NCBI GenBank assembly: GCA_947567625.1
Contig: CANONN010000001.1
Location: forward strand, 1 to 64,000
Source of the DNA: an uncultured Roseburia sp.
GTDB lineage: Bacteria > Bacillota > Clostridia > Lachnospirales > Lachnospiraceae
Direction: 5' to 3'
DNA length: 64,000 bases
Shown here one piece after another: positions 8,007 to 15,255 of this stretch (the first letter of the stretch is position 1; every line of letters begins with the position of its first letter). The notes below the pieces were generated by a model that made no database searches, was not told where the DNA came from, and saw nothing but the letters and a program-made list of their open reading frames with translations. The translations under genes and the position numbers were made by a program.

Positions 8007-10064
8007 TCAACGCTCTTTTATTATATTTTTGCTGCAAATATAAGTCAACAGGAAGTATCCGCCGTATATCGCCACGACCAAAACCCCCGTGATTACCAGT
8101 GACGGCAGCATCTGTTCATTGCCAAGCGTCTCCAAGATGGTGTTGCTCAACATCATGCCAAAAACGGAGTGCACGCATGCCAGCAAAAGCGGCAGTAAGA
8201 AGAATATCCCGATCTGGCGAAACAGCGCCCTGCGGATCATTTTCTCATCCGCGCCGAGCTTGCGCAGCATGGAAAACCGCTGCACATTGTCCGCACTTTC
8301 CGACAGTTCCTTCAAAGCCAGAATGGCCGCGCCGGATATCAGAAAAATAATCCCCAGATAAAGTCCGATAAAGGTGACGAGGGCGCCGAGCCCTAAGCTC
8401 ATCTCGGATATGGTAATACGGCTGGTGCCGTCGATCGGCATATAGTTTCCGACATGTTCCGCATCCGCAAGTGAATTGGCCTTATCCTCGATTGCCTGCT
8501 TTTCTTCCCTGGTATCCGCGCGGTAATTGGCAATCAAATATTCCCGCACTCTCACTTCCTCCGGCACGACCTCATCCGGCAGCAGATAAATCCCCGTATT
8601 GATATGATTGGAACTCATTTCCAAGAAACCGTCCTGACATTCCTTGTACTTGGGCTTTAGCGTGCGGCCAAAAATCTCGATCGTCTGCCCTGTGCTTAAG
8701 ACCTTATTGCGAATCGCCACCATGGAATCAAAATCTGCCAGCACCATATACTCGTCTTTGGCCAGGGTATATGTTTCCTTTCCGTACAATTGCGCCACTC
8801 TGTTGTAATCGCTGACTTTAAGTATTGTTTCCGGCGTATCGTAATTGAGGAAACGGAACTCTTCCATCACCTCATCGAGACAAGCTCCCAGGCTCGTCGC
8901 AAATGTAAGCTCTCCGCTTCCATATTCGTAGACACTCACATATTCGGCCAAATCTGCTTCGATATCAATGCCGCAAGCCCGGTAAACATCTAAAATACTC
9001 ATATTGGAGTTGGCCAGCTGTGTCTCACTGTACATCTCCGTCAGGCCGGAATCCGCCAGATTGACTTTCTGCGTCAGCTCCAAATCCGCAGGCGCAAGCT
9101 CGTTGAGATTAGAATTCATCGAATTCTTGATGCAAAAGGCGCTCGCAAGCACACAGATCGTGATAAACAGCATCAGGCAGATGATCGTCACCGAAAATAC
9201 CATCGTATTGATCTTACTGCTCATCTGGCGCAGGACAAAACTGTTGAGCCCTTTAAAATACAGCTTTTTACAAGACATAACGATGCGCAGCAAAAGTCCT
9301 GAAACCGACCAGAAGATAAAGAATGTAGAAACGATTCCCATAGCAATCGGCACCATGAGCTGATCGGCAGTCAAAATTCTCGCCTTGGCCGTTACCATAT
9401 AGTAAGCGGCGCCAAGTACCGCGGCAGACAACAAAAATACGAACGTGCACAGCCACGGATTTTTCATTTTCACCTGCTCCGACCGCTTTCCCGCCTGCAG
9501 CAGATCAAGCAGCTTGCATTTGCTGATGGAAAACGTGTTAAAAATCATGACCACGACATACATCACGCTAAAATAAAGCACCGTGCGCACCGCCGCGCCC
9601 TTGGAGAATACAAACGCAAACTCCGTCATATCCGCCTCGAACATATTGGCTACAAACACGCTCATCACCTGCGAGAGACCGGCTCCGATCAAAAGGCCCA
9701 CGCCCAGAGAAATCAGACCTACGAGCAGCGTCTCAAAAAACAAAATCATCGACACCTTTCGCTTCCCCATGCCAAGCAGCAGATACAGGCCAAACTCCTT
9801 GTTGCGCCGTTTCATCAGAAAGCGGCTGGCATAGATAATCAAAAATCCCAGGATAAAGGACACAAACACACTCACGCCGGAGAGCGTCGTCGTCATCAGC
9901 TTTATAATCTCTTTCGTGGACGCGGAAACCTTCATCATTGCGGACTGCGTCTCAATGGCGTTAAAAATGTAAAAAACCGACACGCCGACAATCAATGTGA
10001 AAAAGTATACCGCGTAATCTTTCATGCTTTTTTTGATGTTTCGCAAAGATATTTTAAAGAGCAT
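8007..10064 (-). CDS. BceB-like peptide-antibiotic ABC permease
   Basis: A 685-residue permease of the Bce/Psd/Vra type (FtsX superfamily). Ten TM helices are visible: seven in the first 310 residues, then an extracellular domain of about 210 residues between TM7 and TM8, and three more TM helices at 570-685. This is the diagnostic topology of transporters that both detect and resist cell-envelope-targeting peptides and pass the signal to a short-loop kinase. ATG 10064 begins MLFKISLRNIKKS, the usual family start, with AGGAGG 11 nt upstream. It overlaps the ATPase gene by 11 bp. Confidence 0.92.
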   Translation of the reverse strand: MLFKISLRNIKKSMKDYAVYFFTLIVGVSVFYIFNAIETQSAMMKVSASTKEIIKLMTTTLSGVSVFVSFILGFLIIYASRFLMKRRNKEFGLYLLLGMGKRKVSMILFFETLLVGLISLGVGLLIGAGLSQVMSVFVANMFEADMTEFAFVFSKGAAVRTVLYFSVMYVVVMIFNTFSISKCKLLDLLQAGKRSEQVKMKNPWLCTFVFLLSAAVLGAAYYMVTAKARILTADQLMVPIAMGIVSTFFIFWSVSGLLLRIVMSCKKLYFKGLNSFVLRQMSSKINTMVFSVTIICLMLFITICVLASAFCIKNSMNSNLNELAPADLELTQKVNLADSGLTEMYSETQLANSNMSILDVYRACGIDIEADLAEYVSVYEYGSGELTFATSLGACLDEVMEEFRFLNYDTPETILKVSDYNRVAQLYGKETYTLAKDEYMVLADFDSMVAIRNKVLSTGQTIEIFGRTLKPKYKECQDGFLEMSSNHINTGIYLLPDEVVPEEVRVREYLIANYRADTREEKQAIEDKANSLADAEHVGNYMPIDGTSRITISEMSLGLGALVTFIGLYLGIIFLISGAAILALKELSESADNVQRFSMLRKLGADEKMIRRALFRQIGIFFLLPLLLACVHSVFGMMLSNTILETLGNEQMLPSLVITGVLVVAIYGGYFLLTYICSKNIIKER

Positions 10065-10821
10065 CGCCCGCGTCACCTCCTAACAATGTCACCACGTCTA
10101 TGATTTTATCAAAGAACTGTTTGCGGCTATCTTCCCCGCGGTGAATCTCATGAAACAGTTTTCCGTCTTTGATAAAAATTACCCTGCCCGCATAGCTCGC
10201 GGTAAAGGAATCGTGCGTCACCATCAAAATCGTGGCATTACGCGCGTCATTGAGATGGCGGAATCGCTCTAAAAGCATTTTGGAGGACTTGGAATCGAGC
10301 GCCCCGGTCGGCTCGTCGGCCAAAATCAGTTTGGGATCGGTGATAATGGCGCGCGCGGAGGCGACGCGCTGTTTTTGCCCGCCTGACATCTGGTACGGAT
10401 ACTTGTGCAGCACCTCCGCGATACCCAAATCCGCCGCCACCTTTTCCACGGCGCTGTCGATATTGGCCGCCGAATAATTCTGAATCGACAGAGCCAGCGC
10501 GATATTTTCATAGGCCGTCAGCGTATCGAGCAAATTAAAATCCTGAAAAATAAAGCCAAGCTGCTCCCTGCGGAATTTATTGAGGTCATTTCCCCGCAGC
10601 TTCGTGATATCCGCGCCGGCCACATAGATATGGCCGCTCGTGACATGATCAATCGTGGAAATACAGTTGAGCAGCGTGGTCTTTCCGCTTCCCGACGCTC
10701 CCATGATGGCGACAAATTCCCCCTGTCCCACGGTAAACGATATATTGTCGAGCGCTTTCGTCAGGCTCGACTTACTGCCGTAATACTTTTCGATCTGTTC
10801 AATCTTTAAAATCTCTTCCAT
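10054..10821 (-). CDS. BceA-like ABC transporter ATPase
   Basis: A 255-residue ATPase pairing with the BceB-like permease. It has Walker A GASGSGKT, Q-loop FQDFN, signature MSGGQKQRVASAR, Walker [13 protein letters not shown] and the H-loop VTHD. The start at 10821 (MEEILKIEQIEKYYG) has AAAGGAA upstream. The gene is preceded by its own promoter and a candidate BceR operator, which fits the known scheme in which the regulator activates the transporter genes separately from its own. Confidence 0.95.
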   Translation of the reverse strand: MEEILKIEQIEKYYGSKSSLTKALDNISFTVGQGEFVAIMGASGSGKTTLLNCISTIDHVTSGHIYVAGADITKLRGNDLNKFRREQLGFIFQDFNLLDTLTAYENIALALSIQNYSAANIDSAVEKVAADLGIAEVLHKYPYQMSGGQKQRVASARAIITDPKLILADEPTGALDSKSSKMLLERFRHLNDARNATILMVTHDSFTASYAGRVIFIKDGKLFHEIHRGEDSRKQFFDKIIDVVTLLGGDAGDAL

Positions 10822-10918
10822 AGGTTTCCCGTTCCTTTCTTGTAACGATTCAGCCTTACACTTCCATTGCAAAATCGGCTCATGAAAAGTTTAGCCCTGT
10901 CTTTCATTTGACACGTTT

Positions 10919-10947
10919 ATTTTACGAGAAATCCTCCTGGCTGTCGT
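10919..10947 (-). promoter_or_regulatory. Probable promoter of the bceAB-like genes
   Basis: -10 TAAAAT (10924-10919), 17-bp spacer, -35 ACGACA (10947-10942). The -35 is weak, as expected for a promoter needing an activator, and the inverted repeat 10966-10983 lies about 20 bp upstream of it. Confidence 0.5.
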
Positions 10948-10965
10948 TTTCTCAAACTTACGGAA

Positions 10966-10983
10966 CCTTACAAAATTGTAGGG
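10966..10983. promoter_or_regulatory. Candidate BceR-type operator
   Basis: Inverted repeat reading CCCTACA-ATTT-TGTAAGG on the minus strand. It matches, except for one base, the TnACA-N4-TGTAA pattern described for BceR-like regulators of Bacillota. Its place just upstream of the transporter promoter supports the assignment. Confidence 0.6.
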
Positions 10984-11019
10984 TTATCCTCACACGTTGA
11001 AAACGGCAAAATCCATCTG

Positions 11020-12036
11020 TTAATCCCTGAAATAATAATCATTTTTTGTAAATGTGATCGCAACGTCCGTATATTCCCCCGCCCTGGAATTGATTTCAAT
11101 CCCGTGGCCCAATTTGGTACACAGCCGCTTGACAATGAAGAGTCCCATGCCCGTCGACTTGGCGTGCGTCCTGCCGTTTTCCCCGGTAAAGGCTTTCTTG
11201 CAGACCTGCGGCAGATCCCCTGCCGCAATCCCCACGCCGTTGTCCCATACATGCAGCACCGTCTTATCCGCATCCTGTCTGGCAAAAATACGGATGACAG
11301 ACGAATCTTCTTTTTTCTTGTATTTCATACTGTTGTTGACAAGCTGATTGAGAATAAATTCCATCCACTTGGCGTCCGTGATGACCGAAACATCCACATG
11401 CTCCACAGAAAATTCAACCTCGTTTTCCAACAAATCATCCTTATTTTTTAACGCCGTTTTCCGTACAAGATCTGCGAGCGCAACCTCTTTTATCAGATAG
11501 TCATTCTCGCTGTGCTCCGAGCGCACATAATAAAGCACCTGATCGGTATAGCCGTCCACCCTGCGTATCTGCTCCACATATTTCTTCTCCAACGCTCCGC
11601 GGTTATTGTGGCACATCAAGAGCAGGCTTGCGATGGGAAGCTTTACCTCATGCACCCACAATTCAATATATTCTTTGAAATCGCGGATACTCTCCTCATA
11701 TCTTTTCAAATGCTCGAGCATGGACTTGTTGATCTCGTACATGGCGCCATGCCAGATCTGCCCCTCGTAAAAGCCCGGCTTTTCTATGGTTTCAAGCACC
11801 AGATATTTTTTGTCGAGATACTCGAGATTATATTGAAATTCCTGATAGAATTTTCTCTTGCGCAGGTAGTCCCATGACAAATTTGCCGCCGCCAGGAAAA
11901 ACAGCAGCAATGCAAACGCCCTAATCAGCGGCGCCGGCGACCGGAACGCAAGCATCATCAGCCAAAACACCAAAAAAAATGCCACATATGTGACAATGCA
12001 AAATAACTTGTCTTTTATATAAGATGTAAAACGCAT
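11020..12036 (-). CDS. BceS-like intramembrane-sensing histidine kinase
   Basis: A 338-residue kinase with only two TM helices (about 11-31 and 37-55) joined by a loop of a few residues, so it cannot sense a ligand by itself; kinases of this class are switched by their BceAB partner. The dimerisation domain carries H129 in ELWVHEVKLP, the divergent Bce-type H-box. The ATPase domain has NQLVNNSMKY (N-box), DNGVGI (G1) and STGMGLFIVK (G2). It is 64 bp downstream of the regulator gene and about 200 bp upstream of the ATPase. Confidence 0.94.
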   Translation of the reverse strand: MRFTSYIKDKLFCIVTYVAFFLVFWLMMLAFRSPAPLIRAFALLLFFLAAANLSWDYLRKRKFYQEFQYNLEYLDKKYLVLETIEKPGFYEGQIWHGAMYEINKSMLEHLKRYEESIRDFKEYIELWVHEVKLPIASLLLMCHNNRGALEKKYVEQIRRVDGYTDQVLYYVRSEHSENDYLIKEVALADLVRKTALKNKDDLLENEVEFSVEHVDVSVITDAKWMEFILNQLVNNSMKYKKKEDSSVIRIFARQDADKTVLHVWDNGVGIAAGDLPQVCKKAFTGENGRTHAKSTGMGLFIVKRLCTKLGHGIEINSRAGEYTDVAITFTKNDYYFRD

Positions 12037-12100
12037 GGGCCTATCCTTTCCGTTACCACAAAAATCTGGCTATTTGACACGATTAGCTGTGCCATATCGG

Positions 12101-12775
12101 TCAGCGCACTAATACATACCCCTGTTTTTTTCTCGTCTCGATCGCATCCGGGTATCCAAATTCGGACAATTTTGCCCGCAGGCGGCTGATATTGACGGTC
12201 AGGGCATTATCGTTGATAAATTCATTGTTATCCCACAGATCGGTCATCAGCGCATCCCTTGAGACTATGCGCTCCTGATTTTCTAACAGCAGCTGGAAAA
12301 TGATCATTTCATTTTTGGTCAGCAAAAGCTCTTCCGTCCCCCGCACCAGTGTGCCTTTTGCCGGGTTCACCAGGACGTCCCGGTAGTGCAGCGCGGCGGT
12401 CCCCTCACTGGCCGCGTCGATGCGCTTAAAGATATTGGCAATCCGAAGCAGCAGAATCGTCGGGTTGTACGGTTTGGTGATGTAGTCGTCCGCCCCGTAG
12501 CTCATTGAAAGCACCTCGTCGGCTTCCGATGTACGGCTCGTGACCATGATCACCGGCATCTGCGAGGTCTTTCGTATTTCGCGCAGCAACAGCTCCCCGT
12601 TTAGCCCCGGCAGGTTGATATCCAGCAACAGAAGGTCTGCGCCTGCCGCAGCGATCGTTTCCGCCGCCTGGGCAAAATCCGTCAAAACCGCCGCCTGATA
12701 GCCGGCGTTTTTCAATAATTCCGTCAGTTCCGCCGAGATGGCAGCGTCATCCTCGACTATCAATATTTGTTTCAT
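12101..12775 (-). CDS. BceR-like response regulator
   Basis: A 224-residue OmpR-family regulator. The receiver has acidic residues at 9-10, phosphoacceptor D52 in LLLLDINLPGLNG, and TSR and KPYN further on. The C-terminal winged helix ends TRKKQGYVLVR, typical of BceR/VirR-like members. Its start overlaps the end of the upstream 99-residue gene by 29 bp, so the two are translationally linked. It completes a four-gene R-S-A-B module. Confidence 0.94.
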   Translation of the reverse strand: MKQILIVEDDAAISAELTELLKNAGYQAAVLTDFAQAAETIAAAGADLLLLDINLPGLNGELLLREIRKTSQMPVIMVTSRTSEADEVLSMSYGADDYITKPYNPTILLLRIANIFKRIDAASEGTAALHYRDVLVNPAKGTLVRGTEELLLTKNEMIIFQLLLENQERIVSRDALMTDLWDNNEFINDNALTVNISRLRAKLSEFGYPDAIETRKKQGYVLVR

Positions 12776-13046
12776 TGCAGTCCCCCTTTTTCATTCTTAA
12801 ATATTTCTCCCGTAAATACCATGTCTGCTCCGCGCTGATTAGCTGGTTGACCTTTGCACTGTTGCTATCGCTTTGCAGGCTGCAATAGTCGCAATCCCAG
12901 TGCAGATATTCCTGCCCGCGGTCGAGCATTTCCCATGCCCTGGCCATGGCCTGCACGGATTCCCGCAAAAACTCAGGCAGCCCACATTCCAGATAGCTGT
13001 CACAGGCCGGTAAGCCATGTTCCATATCTTCGCCCGTATAAGCCAT
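12747..13046 (-). CDS. Small Cys-containing protein coupled to the BceR-like gene
   Basis: A 99-residue acidic protein with no family I can name firmly. Four cysteines sit in two clusters (CDSYLECG near residue 16-23 and CDYC near 52-55), which could bind a metal. An AWEMLDRG...LHWDCDYC block and an end rich in K/R (WYLREKYLRMKKG) are visible. ATG 13046 is 6 nt after GGGG; an ATG at 13058 is also possible but is too near its own purine run. I recall similar small proteins in Lachnospiraceae genomes, function unknown. The 29-bp overlap with the regulator gene suggests joint expression. Confidence 0.65.
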   Translation of the reverse strand: MAYTGEDMEHGLPACDSYLECGLPEFLRESVQAMARAWEMLDRGQEYLHWDCDYCSLQSDSNSAKVNQLISAEQTWYLREKYLRMKKGDCNETNIDSRG

Positions 13047-13085
13047 ACTAATCCCCATGCCGCCTTTGGCGGCTCAAATAGGTAT

Positions 13086-13110
13086 GAAAAACGCCGCTTT
13101 TGCGTTTTTC
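13086..13110 (-). terminator. Terminator or attenuator before the Bce cluster
   Basis: Arms GAAAAACGC and GCGTTTTTC pair over 9 bp around a 7-nt loop; the T-run is part of the 3' arm. It lies 22 nt past the stop of the 29-codon ORF and 40 nt before the 99-codon gene, so read-through would control the cluster. A separate GCCGCC/GGCGGC hairpin occupies 13060-13074. Confidence 0.55.
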
Positions 13111-13131
13111 TTGTGTGAAACTTAATACTTC

Positions 13132-13221
13132 TTAGGCAGTGTTTTTTGCTGCCTTAGATGTATTTTTCACACTATCTTCCACAGAATATACATGCGCTCT
13201 GGCTATCTGCTGCAATGTCAT
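13132..13221 (-). CDS. 29-residue peptide under a strong promoter
   Basis: The ORF starts at ATG 13221 with GGGAGGAAAAT directly before it and ends at TAA 13134-13132. The peptide begins MTLQQIARAHVYSVEDSV and ends KAAKNTA; it is hydrophilic with a helical N-terminus. No family is recognised. Promoter, ribosome site, short ORF and terminator-like hairpin occur in that order within 200 bp, so it is either a genuine small gene, a leader peptide for the Bce cluster, or the truncated start of a lost longer gene. Confidence 0.5.
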   Translation of the reverse strand: MTLQQIARAHVYSVEDSVKNTSKAAKNTA

Positions 13222-13256
13222 ATTTTCCTCCCGGTTATCTGCTGGTTTTTCTTATT

Positions 13257-13285
13257 ATCATATCGGTATGCCGACTTGTTGTCAA
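13257..13285 (-). promoter_or_regulatory. Near-consensus promoter for the 29-codon ORF and Bce cluster
   Basis: -35 TTGACA (13285-13280), 17-bp spacer, -10 TATGAT (13262-13257). This is among the strongest promoters in the window. Transcription would start near 13250, about 30 nt before the ORF. Confidence 0.8.
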
Positions 13286-13365
13286 TTAGTTTACCCCTCG
13301 TTGATAGGATACGCAAGCATAAAAAATGCCCATCCACATATCTGTAGAAAGGCAGTAACCGTTCA

Positions 13366-13423
13366 GCTCAGGACTTTGCACTCGCTGCAAAGTCCGTAAG
13401 AACGTGTATATCTAGTCAAGCGG
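13366..13423. repeat. Dispersed 50-bp palindromic element, copy 1
   Basis: Core hairpin GGACTTTGCA / TGCAAAGTCC around CTCGC at 13371-13395, followed by GTAAGAACGTGTATATCTAG. The 50 bp 13366-13415 match the reverse complement of 33542-33591 at 49 positions, and weaker similarity continues to about 13423. It lies in the gene-free stretch 13286-13451, downstream of the TM2 gene; nothing else is seen there. Confidence 0.85.
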
Positions 13424-13451
13424 AAAGGCATTGATTTCGTGCTCTATATTG

Positions 13452-13844
13452 TTACCAATTTTTTATTTTAAATCCGTGACTGTCTGTAAATCCTCCCAAC
13501 AAGATTATAATAAAATCAATCACTAACCATATTTCACCGATTCCTGTAAACATCAGGACAATCATCAAGATACCCGTTCCAACTTTCCCGACATAAAATC
13601 TGTGCACTCCAATCCATCCCAAAAAGAAACATAGAAGCAACGTAACAAGGCGGCTCTTTGGACTAATTAAATTTCCAATCATCCCGTTGTTTGCAGATGC
13701 ACTTGCAGCCGAAGAAGCGCTATTATTATTGTTGATAATAATATTTTTATCCGCGCCGCTAATCTCCCCTACCTGTTTGCCGCATTTGGGGCACACCACA
13801 CACTCTTTGTCAATCGTTTCCCCACAATGTTGATAATAAGGCAA
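13452..13844 (-). CDS. TM2-domain protein with damaged zinc ribbon
   Basis: About 130 residues. The C-terminal half is a TM2 domain: LLLCFFLGWIGVHRFYVGK, a second helix and a DFIIILLGGFTDSHG end. The N-terminus is a zinc ribbon that should read C-x2-C...C-x2-C; here it reads YYQHCG...CPKCG, so the first Cys is Tyr (one base change from TGT). There is no ATG: the frame begins with TTG at 13844 and no ribosome site precedes it, because the plus-strand ABC trio starts at once. A stretch of N and S/A residues links the two domains. It may be a 5'-truncated, poorly expressed relic. Confidence 0.7.
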   Translation of the reverse strand: MPYYQHCGETIDKECVVCPKCGKQVGEISGADKNIIINNNNSASSAASASANNGMIGNLISPKSRLVTLLLCFFLGWIGVHRFYVGKVGTGILMIVLMFTGIGEIWLVIDFIIILLGGFTDSHGFKIKNW

Positions 13845-13865
13845 AGGGAGGTATACAGACGAATC

Positions 13866-13913
13866 ATGCGAAAAAATCTTGGTATCGGGAGAAATGAGGT
13901 GGCGGCGAAATGA
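13866..13913 (+). other. 15-codon ORF coupled to the first ABC permease
   Basis: ATG 13866 to TGA 13911-13913 encodes MRKNLGIGRNEVAAK. The TGA overlaps the ATG of the permease at 13910 in an ATGA. A GGGAGG lies 14 nt before its start. It could be a leader that delivers ribosomes to the permease, or the tail of a gene lost at this junction. Confidence 0.3.
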
Positions 13914-15244
13914 GCCTATGGAAACGGGCCTGCCTGTATTCCATACGGAAAAAGGGCAAGACGATCACGCTTCTGGCGTTTCTGCTGGTCATGGCGACCA
14001 TGATGCTGACCTGCCTGTCCATCCAGTCTGCCACAGAAACAGCAAACGCCAACATCAAGAAGGCCCTGCTGGGGTATTTCACCATCAACGCCAAGCACCT
14101 GGAAAGCGGCATCCCGGAGGATGCGGTAAGCAGCATTCTTGCCATAAACAGCTTGAGCGGCAGGTACACTCTGCGCTCCTATTCCCATGCGAATTACTAT
14201 GACGCGGACGGAAAGCCGCTGGAGATCAACACCGAGGGCGCGGCCCAGGTGCCAGAGGGGTACGAAAATGCCGGTAAGATCGTGGCGAACTCCAATTCGC
14301 AGGAGGACAGCTATTTCACAGATGGGGGCTTCGTGCTGACCGGCGGCAGCGCCGTCACTGCCGGAAGCAGGAATGAGGTGCTGATTCACGAAAAATTTGC
14401 CCAACACAATGGACTGGCTGTGGGCGATACCATGCTGCTGGGAAATGTATCGGAGAACGCTCATACAATCCCGGTGACGGTGGCTGGAATCTTTACCAAC
14501 ACAAAGGAGCAGGATTCCATTGGAATCGCTCCATCCTACGATCTCTATGACAACATCGTGTTTACCGACCTCTCCACCGCTTCTTTCCTACTCTATGGTG
14601 ATGGCACGGCCAGCAGCCAATACGGAGACTTCTATGTGAACGACCCGGACGATCTTGACCGCATCATGACTGAGGTGCAGAGACTTCCGGGAATGGATTG
14701 GGAAAGTTGTACGCTGACCCGCTACGACAACGATTATCAGAACGCAAAGGAATCCCTGGAGGGCCTGCGGAACATCGTCTTTATTGCAATCGCCGTGGTG
14801 TCGGTAATTTGCTTTTTGGTGCTGGCACTGTTTCTGACCCTGCGGCTTCGTGGGCGTGTCCACGAAACAGGCGTCTATCTGGCAATGGGCATTTCAAAAG
14901 GTTCCGTGTTGCTGCAATATCTGCTGGAGGTCATTTTGGCGGCGGCTATCGCCTTGCTTCTTTCCTATGGTGTCAGTTCGGCTATATCCAACCAGATTGG
15001 GAGCCGTCTGCTGTCCCAAGTGACTACGGAAACCTATGAAGCAGTAGATTTGACCGGGAACGCTGAAAGCGGTGGAGGACCTGCCGGGGATTTGGGCCTG
15101 TCGGAGATCATAGTGGCAGTTTCGGCAAAGGACTACCTGACCGTGTGGGCCTTCGGCATGGTACTTTGCACGGCATCCACCGCCCTGGCCGCTTACCCGG
15201 TTATGAAGATGAAGCCCAAGAGCATTTTAACGCAGATGAGTTAA
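13910..15244 (+). CDS. FtsX-family ABC transporter permease (first of two)
   Basis: A 444-residue MacB/FtsX-type permease. TM1 is near residues 18-38, an ectodomain of about 240 residues follows, and three TM helices occupy about 283-305, 330-355 and 405-425, ending with the family tail MKMKPKSILTQMS. The ATG overlaps a 15-codon upstream ORF. With the next two genes it forms a plus-strand operon of two permeases and one ATPase, most likely an exporter of peptides or antibiotics. No sensor pair accompanies it. It runs opposite to every neighbour. Confidence 0.9.
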   Translation: MSLWKRACLYSIRKKGKTITLLAFLLVMATMMLTCLSIQSATETANANIKKALLGYFTINAKHLESGIPEDAVSSILAINSLSGRYTLRSYSHANYYDADGKPLEINTEGAAQVPEGYENAGKIVANSNSQEDSYFTDGGFVLTGGSAVTAGSRNEVLIHEKFAQHNGLAVGDTMLLGNVSENAHTIPVTVAGIFTNTKEQDSIGIAPSYDLYDNIVFTDLSTASFLLYGDGTASSQYGDFYVNDPDDLDRIMTEVQRLPGMDWESCTLTRYDNDYQNAKESLEGLRNIVFIAIAVVSVICFLVLALFLTLRLRGRVHETGVYLAMGISKGSVLLQYLLEVILAAAIALLLSYGVSSAISNQIGSRLLSQVTTETYEAVDLTGNAESGGGPAGDLGLSEIIVAVSAKDYLTVWAFGMVLCTASTALAAYPVMKMKPKSILTQMS

Positions 15245-15255
15245 GGAGGCGCACA

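Noticed and set aside
13139-13399. Plus-strand 86-codon frame
   Set aside because: It runs against the clear promoter, ribosome site and ORF of the minus strand and through the palindromic repeat; no start site signal is present.
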